From the NCBI GenBank assembly GCA_002943765.1, contig PQWQ01000004.1:4216001-4280000 (forward strand): a stretch of 64,000 nucleotides of DNA. The letters are read 5' to 3'. The notes under the pieces were generated by a model. That model worked only from the letters and a program-made list of their open reading frames with translations. It searched no databases and was not told the DNA's origin. Position numbers and translations under genes: made by a program. The DNA is from Psoroptes ovis. Taxonomy: Eukaryota > Arthropoda > Arachnida > Sarcoptiformes > Psoroptidae. Shown piece after piece: positions 41,501 through 53,000 of the stretch (position 1 is its first letter; each line of letters begins with the position of its first letter).

Positions 41501-44500
41501 TATTGAAAATGATAATAATGAAAGTTTAAATACTACGATTAATCATAATGAGAATGTGAATAATAATTTTATCACCAATCAAACTGAAATCATTTTGCCT
41601 GATCATTTAAAACCATTGAAACCTTATTCAAAAATACGTATAGCAATCAGAACATTTACATATTGGTCATCGAGTAAACAGATTATCACTTCATTGCATA
41701 CACCATCATCGATACCATCAAAACCACGTTCAGTACGCATTTTTACAAATATTATGAATGATAATGATAAATTAAATCCGAAAAATGTTCGCAATGATAA
41801 AGAATATTATATGGCTGAAGCAAGATGGTTAGAACCAGAAAATCCTAATGGTTTGATACAAAGTTATACAATATCATTATGGACAATGGATTCCGGTAAT
41901 AAGACATCAAATGTAATATCAATCATAAATAAAATAATACCAAATCAATTATGGTATCGATTTGAGAACTTGAAACCGAATTCAACATATTATTTTGAAG
42001 TACGTGCAACGACTGAAGTCGGTGAAGGGCCACCATCACAAGTGATACAATTCAAAACATTTCGTTCACAACCACCCATGAAATTATTGCTAGCTGAACG
42101 TGATACAATTTTTGAATCAGATATGGACCTCAAACAAATCGTACGATCAGTCGTTAAATCATTGTCACCTTCATTGATGGATTATAATTATGCTGAAAAT
42201 CGTTTATATTTTGTTGAAGATGGGAATTTCGTCAAATTCAGTAAATTAATGTCAAACATTGGTGCAAATAATCAAAATGATGATGATTTGGATAATGAAA
42301 TCATGAATTCAAAATTGCAAAGTGGACAGAGTAAAAATTATACAATATTGGCACATTTCACTCAGACCATAACATCGATTGCAATGGATTGGTTAGGTCG
42401 ACGTTTGTACATATCGACTGTTGATTATTTCCATAATCAAAGTATTGTTTGGTGCTATACTGAAGAAGCTCAATCCAAGCGTATAGTATTCAAATTGAAA
42501 GGTTTATACATCGATATGTTACGTGTTGATCCATTTCGTTCAATGTTAATTTGGACACAGCGATCAATCACAATGAAATTATCGAATCGTTTCAAGTATC
42601 ATGAACAATTGAATAAAAATCTGATCACAATACAGCGTTGTCGTTTATCGTTGAATGGTCATCAATGTAATGAACAATCGAATTATTTTCAATTACCGAA
42701 CAATGAACATTTATGTAATTGTACATATGAACCAAATTTATCTGGTTCATTTCAAATAATCAAAGAAAATGATCGATTCGATAATTTCAATGCTGGTCAA
42801 CAGCTAATTTATTTCGATCAAAATGAACGAATATTTATGAAAAGTTTAAATGGTTGCTATTGTTATCGTATAACATCTTATATTAAAACAGATAATCCAC
42901 CAATCTCGATTGAACATGATGAAATAACATCAAAATTATATTGGAAAAATGATACAATCAATGGTTTGATTTTTTATACAAATCTAAACACCGAATCATA
43001 TGATTCAAATTATCATCAAATGATTAATATGATTAATTTAGAAAAACCGATTCGTTATATGGTGAAATTATCACAACAATTATATCCTTACAGTCTGGAA
43101 TGTTTAATACCTCCATCGAATATACATTTGGATGTGAAATTATTAAAACAAACATCAACATCATTAAGATTTCGTATCGAATTGAATAAATTGAATTTTA
43201 TACACAAAAAACAATTTACCAATCATAATTGTCCACCACCATCTTATCCAGAAAATAATGGTATTTATAATGATGAATGGCAACCAAGTTTATCTGCAAT
43301 ACGTTATCGAATACGTTACGATACGAATTGCACTAAAAATCATAAATGTTCTACATACATGATGGAAACTTATAATGAAACAATTGAAATCAATAATTTA
43401 CAGCCATTCACCAATTATAGTTTTTCAATTGAAATTGACAATTTTTATCTAGAATTAATTCGTAATCGTAATAAACATCGATTACAATTGGCATATAATG
43501 CAAGTCTAATATCAACAGCAACAATATTGAAAAATATAAATGATTATAATTCAATCGATTTATTGAATCGTCCATATTTAAATTGGCATGGTTTCATTTT
43601 TCGAACGCTACAATCACGACCAGCACCAGTACGAAATGTTTATGTTTATAATGAAAATCCTGAACAAATTGTCGTATTGTGGGATCCGCCTGAACGTTTG
43701 AATGCTAAAAAAGTGATCTATGAAGTGAGATGTCATTCACAAAACAATACATTGGATCTGCAATCATGGAGATTGGATGATAAACAAATACAAAGTGAAT
43801 CAAATGGTACATATCGTTTACGTGTAAATAAAATGCAGCCAAACACTTTCTACAATATCACAGTTAGAGTTTATGGCATCGATAATAATAATAAAAATAA
43901 TTATTATGTTGATAATTATCAATTTCAAGATTCTGAAATAGCAACCATACGAACATTTTCGTTGCCGAATAAATTAATTGTGAAATATTTATCACCAAGA
44001 CAAATCGATTTAGAATGGCAAGCACCAACGACAAATGATGAATCGGCAATCGAATCGCATGAAATATGGTATATGCAAGAATCTATTGACAAAATTGATA
44101 ATAATCGAATCAATTCCGAGTGGACGAAATTCGCAAACGATCACACACAATTAGGACAAAAATATTTATATCAATTCAAACATTTGAAACCGAATCATTG
44201 GTACAGATTTAAATTGATTTTCATTTATTCTCAAACAAATTCAAAATATGAATGGCCAAAATATCCAAATATATTTCGTATACAAACCAATATGACTGTA
44301 CCTGATGGACCTGAAGCTATCGATATTCAAAACATTATACATGGAAAAGATAATGCTGTCAATAATAAAGATAAAAGTAAATATAATGGAATTAATATTT
44401 ATAAAATTGTATGGAAACCAGTACAATCAAATTCTGATTCAATCGTCTATTATCAATTGTATCGTTGGAAACTCAAATCCGATGATATTCATAATGGAAA

Positions 44501-47138
44501 AAATGAAATGAATAATTCAATCATAATCAATCAACAACAATATTCACTGACATCGAAACAACAGCAAAGAAAAAATTCCTGGACACTTGTTTACAATGGT
44601 ACTGATACATATTGGATTATTACTGGTTTACAAACAGGTCATCAATATCATTTTCGTTTGTATGCATCGAATCGTTTCGGTTGTAATCGAGCGGAATATG
44701 CACAAACAATGCGTCCATTTTGGCTTGGACAACCGATTGAAATTGATAACATTAATAATGATTTAATTACAGCTTCTACAGCATCATTCGGTATTAATGA
44801 AGAATCACATTTGTACATTTTATTATTCACATTATTCAGCTCCATTGCCATCTGTTTGATTTCATTTTCAATATGTTCGCGTATGTAAACATTGAATTGA
44901 TTTTGTTTTCTTATTTTTTTAAATGATTTCTTCGCTATTCCATTCACAGTACGCATATATAAATTACGTGCCAAAGAAATCGATACAAACAATGAAACAA
45001 CATCATCGACGGTGGCCAATAATCCACAAATCGAATTGATTCCTTGGCAACAAAGACCACATCCACATTTGCCGAATGCATTATACATGAATAGGTAAAA
45101 TATTTTGTGTAATTGATTTTGAATGCTTATTTTAATTATGATTATTATTTTAAAGCGATGCACAAGATATTGATCTAAGTGATATTGAAATATTCGATTA
45201 TCGTACAATAACTTTGATTAAATCATTGGGAAAAGGTGCATTCGGTGAAGTACATGAAGCAATTTTACATAAAACCGAACAGCGTGTTGCTGTTAAGGTA
45301 TTGAATAAAAATCTAACGAAAGATGAAGATCAGTGTAATTTTTTGAAAGAAGCAAAATTTATGTCCAAATTCAAACATCCTCATATATTACAGCTGTTGG
45401 GTGTTTGTCTCAATCACAATTCATCACCAATCATTATTGTATTAGAATTAATGGAAGCCGGTGATTTGTTGAAATATTTACGATCTAACCGTCCCAATAG
45501 TAAACAAATGCAAAAATCAAATAAAAATCAATTAACGATTGATGATTTATTGTCCATTTGCATCGACATCGCCAAAGGATGTGAATATTTGGAGCAAAAA
45601 CAGTTTGTACATCGTGATTTAGCTGCCAGAAATTGTTTGGTATCTAGTGTAGATCGTAATAAACGTGTCGTTAAAATTGCTGATTTTGGATTAACAAGAG
45701 GCTTGTATCAACAAAATTATTATCGCAAAGAAGGTGGATTAATGCCTGTTAGATGGATGTCACCGGAATCATTGTCTGATGGCGTATTTACAACGCAAAG
45801 TGATGTAAGTTTTGAAGGGATTAATGCTTGAAATGAATGAGATTTTATTATTCTTATTTTTATTCAGGTTTGGTCATACAGTGTCATAATGTATGAAGTG
45901 ATGACACTAGGACAGCAACCTTATCAAGCATATTCAAATAAAGAGGTGCTCGAATTCGTTAAGTCTGGTGGCATATTGGAATGTCCACCACTTTGTCCAC
46001 AACAAATGTGAGTATAATACATTGAAGATATAATTTATTTCAATAATTATTATCTGATCATAGGTATCAACTGATGAAGCAATGTTGGAATTATGAAAAA
46101 GAATTACGACCATCATTTGAATTCATTTTGAAAACTTTACAACAATTACAGCAAACGATTCGTGATGAATTTGATCAATTACTTAAACAACAACAATATC
46201 AAAATTTATTACAACAAAATAATCGTTTATCGACCGTACATAATCGAAATTATCAAAATCCTTTGATAGATAATGATATGTTACAACAATGTTTGCAAAA
46301 AAATCTAATGAATAATCAACAATTTGGTTTGATTGGATATTGCAATATGCAGCAGCAACAGCAACAGCAACAATTTCCCCATTCAAATCAAATAATATTT
46401 AATAATAATCAAAAAATATTTGAACCAAGCTACAATACAATCAGTGGAATATCATCATCAACAGCAACAACAAATGGTTATTTAACAACGGCAAACAATA
46501 CAACACTAACAACACTGGATGATCATAATTCATTATTCAATGATGATTTATCCGTGCATCATTTGATGGCAGCAACAAATAATGATGATAATAATAATTT
46601 ATCAAGAATAATATCATCGATATCACCAACGTTGGTATTGAATCCACCACAACCACTATCATCATCATCATCATCAACAAGGCAATCATCACAAATTCTG
46701 GAACCAATGTCAAACAATAATAATATCAATCAGCCATGGCATAATAATAATTTTGTAAACGATAATGAAGGACCGAATTTTGATAATAATAATCATTATC
46801 GTTCATTGTCATCACCATCAGCGTCTACATTCGCATCAGGAAATCATTTGAATTTGAATCAAATTATTAATAATAATAATAATAATAATAATAATCAAAA
46901 TCCGAATCATGAACGTATGGCATCATTACCATCATCATCATTATCATCACAATCATGGAACAATGCATCATCATCAACAACATCATCGAATCATACACTC
47001 TATTCAGAAATAGTCAAAAATTCTAAACGTTTCAGTAATCAATTGAATGATTCACAACAACAACAACAACAAAGATTGATTGATCATCATCATCATCATC
47101 ATATTGATATGGATGGATATCAATTGCCTAATGGATAA
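31896..47138 (+). CDS. ROS1: ROS1/Sevenless-type receptor tyrosine kinase
   Basis: Ten exons: 31896-32177, 36961-37017, 38067-38219, 38297-40466, 40543-40721, 40782-44880, 44950-45094, 45156-45804, 45868-46007 and 46064-47138. The phases close to 2982 residues. A hydrophobic stretch at ~49-69 acts as signal or anchor. It is followed by Cys-rich segments and fibronectin-III domains that alternate with YWTD-type beta-propellers. Diagnostic pieces are YWLEEPANRIMRSDLDGE and IYWSNPTERM, joined by splicing to ICRCNLDGT. A single TM helix lies at ~2287-2310. The kinase (~2380-2650) is intact: GKGAFGEV, VAVKV (Lys ~2409), αC Glu ~2427, HRDLAARN, DFG and a sevenless-like activation loop YYRKEGGLMPVRWMSPES. 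A Gln/Asn/Ser/His-rich tail of about 330 residues follows. In flies Sevenless responds to Boss; the ligand here is unknown. Exon 1 is joined across a 4.8 kb intron and is less certain than the rest. Confidence 0.92.
32517..32555. repeat. (CT)n microsatellite
   Basis: About 19 uninterrupted CT dinucleotides inside ROS1 intron 1, with a TG repeat about 60 bp downstream. Confidence 0.95.
32615..32632. repeat. (TG)n microsatellite
   Basis: About nine TG dinucleotides in ROS1 intron 1. Confidence 0.9.
35045..35076. repeat. CA-rich imperfect microsatellite
   Basis: An ACACAC run broken by ATAGACAT, in ROS1 intron 1. Confidence 0.75.
37018..38066 (+). other. 1.05 kb second intron of ROS1
   Basis: It lies between the 19-codon exon 2 (GTGAGT donor) and exon 3 (TTCTAG acceptor). 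The region near 37740-37820 is less AT-rich than its surroundings, but no open exon or RNA gene is recognised. Confidence 0.6.
40722..40781 (+). other. 60 bp in-frame ROS1 intron
   Basis: A GTGATT donor and an AAG acceptor flank exactly 20 codons without a stop. Removing it restores a continuous YWTD-type blade (NPTERM followed by ICRCNLDGT). Left in, it would add a hydrophobic 20-residue segment. Confidence 0.7.
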
Positions 47139-50017
47139 ATTTGACTGTTGATTTTATTTGATTTTTATGTGAATAAATGATACTAAAAAAAAATTTTGAT
47201 TTATTTTTCTCAGATTTATTATTATTGATAAAATATGTAAATAAATAAATAAATAATCATTCAAATTATTGAAATTTTTAAATGATAAGTTTCAATCAAT
47301 CAATCGATTCGTAAAAATTGATGAATTTATTCATTTTCGAAAATTGATTAATCGTAAATAGATGGCAGCTGTTTATTCAACACTGATTATTCATTATTTA
47401 ATTAAACATTTGAACATTAAAACATTTGAAAAAAAACTTGAATCTCAATTTTTTTCGATTTAAAATATTTTCATATTATTATTATTCATTAATATGCAAA
47501 TATAATTTTCTATACACACAATTATAATTAATATTATTTCTTTTTGTTGTCAAAATTGTTATGAAAAAAAATGAACAATTTTTTTTTATAAATATAGTAA
47601 TTCAATTTTTGCCATATTTATTCATATCATTCTCATTCGTTCATTGATGTCATGAATGAATGTGAATAAAAAAAATAGACTTAAATATTTTTAAAATAAA
47701 TATTTCTCTCTGTATCTTCAATACCGAAAACATCTTTATTTGGTTTTAGTTGTGCATAAATTTCTTTGCATTTCTTTCTCACAAGAAATACCTCTTTTAA
47801 ATTCGGCTAATCACTGAATGAATAGATTGAATGAGCAGGGAAAAAAATAACTGATGAATTGATGCACACGACGATAATGTATTTGTATTAAACAGTGTAA
47901 AACATCAACACAGTATTTTACACCAATCAAATTTTTTTGAATGAGTAAATAAATGAATAATAAATGAATGAATGAATGATTCTAAATTTAGTAGACTAAA
48001 TTCAGATTTGATTCATATCTCTTTCTTTATTTCAAACATTTTAAAGATGCTTGAAATCGAATGATGAACGAAAAAAAAATTGAATTAAAATAAAATCAAG
48101 AATAATTCTTTGAAGAATTAAGAAAAAAATAAAACAAAGATGAAGAGTTATAGAAAGTTTTTTGGCTGACATTGTGCATCGGGCTTCGAATTTTCGCTCA
48201 AATAAATAAATATATTCACACTTACATACAATTGAAAATATATTAAAATTTTCAAAAAAAAAATTTCAACGTTTTTTTTTGCCTAAAATCAAAATAAGTT
48301 CTTAGTCTTAAAGAAACGAAGAAAGGCCTATTTCTTACAGATAAATTCATTTATTTATTTTATAATCCATTCAATGAAAAAAATGGAAAATAACTTAATC
48401 AAATTTGACTTGATTAAAGATGACAACAGCCAACAATAGCACAGCAGCAAATAGCAACAAATTTTCAAAGTTATTTCTGAGAGAAATATTTTTAATATTG
48501 TTTGATTGAAAAAAATAAAAATAAATAAATTTATTATAAATTCTGTTATAAATACAAAATCATGTACTTAACATATACATATAAATGCATGAATACGAAT
48601 GGAAAAAATAAAATAAAATTCTGGCAAAAGAAATTCTGGCGTTTATTTATTTATTTATTCATTCATTCATTCATTTTTCAAATGTTCAAAGGCAATATTG
48701 AATTGACTTGTGCATATAAACACATTGAGAAAAACAAATCACAATATTTGTATGCATAGAAAATGACTGAAAAATTTTCCAATTTTTCATTTTTTTTTTC
48801 ATTTTTCTTTGAAAAATAATTTCACTCATTATTTACAATTTTTTTTCTCTGATTAATGTAAATATTTTTAGCATTTATTTTGTTTTTTTTTCTGTTGAAT
48901 AACAGAAAATATTCAAAAATTTAAATTTACAAATTTATATACTACGAATTTTGTTCATTGCGAATAGCAGCAAAGCAGCAAAAGAATTTGAAATCGAATA
49001 ATTTGAATTTGAACAAATTGAAAATGATTGAAAATTTTTTTTTTGAAAATATATTTAGTCTCGCAAATCAGTGTCTAGTTTTGCAAATATCAAATCATTA
49101 TGATCAATGTAATTATAAATATATATTTGAAAAAAATGGAATTATATAAATAATAAATTATAAATTATTTAACATAAAATATAATCGAAATTTTCTTTTC
49201 TTAATATTTTGCATTTGAAACCCAATGAAAGTTGAAATTGATTTCTTTGCTATTCAATATTATTCAATGTATGACAAATATAATATATTCAACTAGTATT
49301 ACACACTCGTAATGACAATGATGATGATCCATTTGATTTTATTTTATTAAAGTGATTAGTGTCTAATTTCTTTTTTTCTTATATTTTAAATTTGTTTATT
49401 CATTCATTCATTCAATGAATGTTTAACAGTTTGAAGGATAGACAAAAAAAAATTCAAAGAAATGAAATATATTCAAGTCAAATACTATTTTAAGAAAAAT
49501 ATGCAACAATGATTGCCATTGATATTCAACAGAAAAGAATATTCTGCATACATACTCATGCACAATAACTTTCATTTGATCATTTATTCAAATATTTCGA
49601 TGACACTCTTGTCTTATTTTAGAACGATTTCAGTGAATTGTTTAAAAAATTCTTAAAGAAAGAAATACAATTTTATTTTTTTAAAGAATTTTTTTAATCT
49701 TAAAAATTGGTTGTAGTGGTTTTTTATTTTTTTTTATTTTTCAAAGTAATTATCAATTTTTTCTTCTTTTTTTTCGTTGTTGTTGTTGTTGCTGTACGAT
49801 TAATCAAAGAAATTTTTCTTCGTTTCGAAAATCGACTCTGATTCATCATTGCTACCTTTCCTCACCCATTATCATTATCATTGTGTTCAATTTAATTTAG
49901 CTTATGAATGATATGATCGATTGATTGACTGATTGATCAGTAATCGATCCGCAAATAATAAAATTGAATCAATTTTGAAAACAAAAAATAATAAACCATC
50001 GATCAATCCCGATAATA
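47139..50017. other. Intergenic region after ROS1
   Basis: 2.9 kb, mostly poly-A/T and ATTC/TTAT simple sequence. It holds the ROS1 3'UTR with AATAAA, and near 49800-50000 the probable promoter or 5'UTR of the thioredoxin-repeat gene. The two ORFs of about 60 codons near 48560 and 48960 lack any family signature. Confidence 0.6.
47172..47177 (+). terminator. ROS1 poly(A) signal
   Basis: An exact AATAAA 33 bp after the stop codon. A second AATAAA cluster follows near 47240. Position fits a short 3'UTR, but use is inferred. Confidence 0.5.
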
Positions 50018-53000
50018 ATGTGTTCATTGATTGAAAAGTCACCTTTTTGGTGGCTATCATTCAATCATTATCCATTATGCTCATCATATTTACAATGCTC
50101 AACATTATTCAACGCTGCAGCATCATCATCACCTTCATCATCATCATCGATATCGTTATCATCTCCATTACATTCATCAATTTCATCATCATCATCATCG
50201 ACGACAGCAAAGAAAAATGCATCATCAATTCGATGCAAAAATAATGATGATCAAGCCCATCATCAACGATTATGTTCATCAATGTCATTAATTAAAAATA
50301 TGTTTATAATATTTGTATCGATAATGATTATGATTCCATCGAATAATGCACTAAAACGTCGTTCACCATTACATTCGGATGTTATCGAAGAAGTTGAAGC
50401 AAAACGTTTGGACAATTTGATTCAGGAACAAGATTATATTGCTGTATTTTTTTGTATGATTTTTGCTTTTTTTTTTTGAAAAATTCTTTATTATCAATGA
50501 ACAATCAAATATCAATTTGATAATTTTCAAATTTAATTATTATTAATAAAATCAATTTTAGATACACGAACATGCGACAATTGTAAAGAAATATTGGAAG
50601 AGCTGGAAAAGATTGATGATGATGCAAACAAATATGGAGTTGAATTTGTTAAAAATTCTGAACGTGCTGCATCAAAGAAATATGGTATCAATCAATTTCC
50701 AACATTAGTTTATTTTAGACATGGTGAACCAACAATTTATGAAGGTAAATGATTTGGAAAAGAAAAATTGAATGATTTGGATTCATGTTTTCAAATATTT
50801 CAACAATCAGGTGATTTAATGAATGAAGAAGAAGTACTCGAATGGTTAATATCAGTCGAATCGATGGATTTACCGGATAGAATTGAAGAAGTGAATGCTA
50901 AAATTTTACAAAATTACATTGATGAACATGATTTTGTTGCCGTTTTATTTTGTATGTAATTTTATTCTCATTTTCCAATATTTTATTACTTTATAAATCC
51001 ATTTATAAAAAATAGATAAGAAAAATCATAGAATAAGTGATAAAGTGTTGCTAAAATTAGAAGAAATCGATGATGATGCTGATCAAAAAAATATTGGTTT
51101 CGTTAAAATATCGGATGAAACATTAGCCTATGAATATGGTTTAGATGATTTACCATCATTGGTTTATTATCGTAAAAAAATACCGATCATTTATGATGGT
51201 GATTTAGAAAATGAGAAAAAAGTATTGGATTGGTTATTAGAATTTCGAGACACTGTCGATGATCCTGATGAATTTGTTGAAGATTCAGATGAAATTGAAG
51301 ATGTTAGCGCAACTGTTTTACAACAATTGATTGAAAGTACCGATACGTTAGCAGTGCTGTTCTGTATGTTCATTTTCCCCAAAATATAATCACTTATAAT
51401 TATCAATCATTTTCCAAATTTAGATGATGATAAAGATGAAGATAGTATGGAAGTATTGCAAGAACTTGAAAATATCGATGATGAATGTGATCAACATGGA
51501 ATTGCATTCGTTAAAATTGGTCTGTGAATTTTCATTTTTAATTTAAATTATTCAATTTTTATATTTTTGAATGCAAAATTCTAGATGATATCGAAGTTTC
51601 GAAAAGATTTGGCATCGATTATGATGAGCTACCGACACTTGTTTATTTCGAAGAGAAAATTCCAAATTTTTATCAAGGTTTGCAATATTTGGTAGCCTAT
51701 TTTCGTATGAAAAATTCAATTAATTTTATCCAAAAACAGGTGATTTAATGAATGAAGAAGAAGTATTAGAATGGTTAATACACCAGAAAAATACCGATGA
51801 AATTGAAGATGTATCTGATGCCGTATTGGAGAATTTGATTGATTCAACCAATTATTTGGCTGTACTTTTCTGTATGTTGATTTTTTAAAAATATTAATTA
51901 AAAATGAATAATCATTTAAATTATTTTTTTTGATGATTTCAGATGATAATGAGGATAAAAATTCACAAGAAGTATTGAAAGAATTGGAAAATATTGATGA
52001 TGAATGTGATGAAAAAGGAATTGCATTCGTTAAAATTGATGATGATGATTTAGCTAAACAATATGGCTTGCATGATGAATTGCCAGCATTAGTTTATTTT
52101 GAAAATCACATACCATCTGTTTATCAAGGTGATTTACGTAATGAAGAACAAGTATTGGATTGGTTAATCAAACAACAACATTCAGATGAAATTGAAGAAG
52201 TATCACATGAACTGTTGAATGTATTAATACAAAAACATAATCAAATTGCTGCGTTGATTTATAAACCGAAAGATAAACAAAGTGAAAAAGTACTCAAAGA
52301 ATTAGGTTTGTATGAGCATTGACCAATTTGGAATTAAGGATTTTAAACTGAAATATTTTTTTTTTGTTTGGAAATCGATAGAACACATTGATGATGAATG
52401 TGATGAAAAAGGTATTGTATTTGTTAAAACTGATGATGTTGAAGCAGCTGAAAAATATGGAATACGAAAACTGCCAGCCTTATTATTCTTCAAGTATCAA
52501 GTACCAACCACTTATACTGGTGATTTGATCGATGAAGACAAAGTATTAGAATGGCTTTTAGATCAGCAAGAATCTGATCAAATTGAACAAGTAAATTCGA
52601 GAACATTGAAAGGATTGATCGATACATCGAGCTCACTGGCTGTGCTGTTTTTTGATCAAACATCACAATCACAAAAATGTTTAAAAGATCTTGAAACAAT
52701 CGATGATGATGCTGATCGTTATGGTATACCATTTGTTAAAATTGATGATGTTTCAGTTGCAAAAGATTATGGTTTGGCTGATGAATTACCGGTTTTAGTT
52801 TATTTTGAAAATCGTTTGCCAACAGTTTATGAAGGTGATTTGACTGATGAAGATGCCGTTCTTTCATGGCTAGTTAAACAACGTACTGAAGATACAATTG
52901 AAGAAGTGACCGAAGAAATATTATCCGATTTAATCAAAGAACGTGAATATGTTTTGGTTTATTTTGCACCAAATGACTGTAAAGAATGTGATAATATTTT

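Noticed and set aside
43864..44426. Several minus-strand frames opposite ROS1 exon 6
   Set aside because: Antisense shadows of an uninterrupted conserved ectodomain exon.
48562..49149. Two ~64-codon plus-strand frames between ROS1 and the thioredoxin gene
   Set aside because: Short, AT-driven composition, no splice partners and no family signature.
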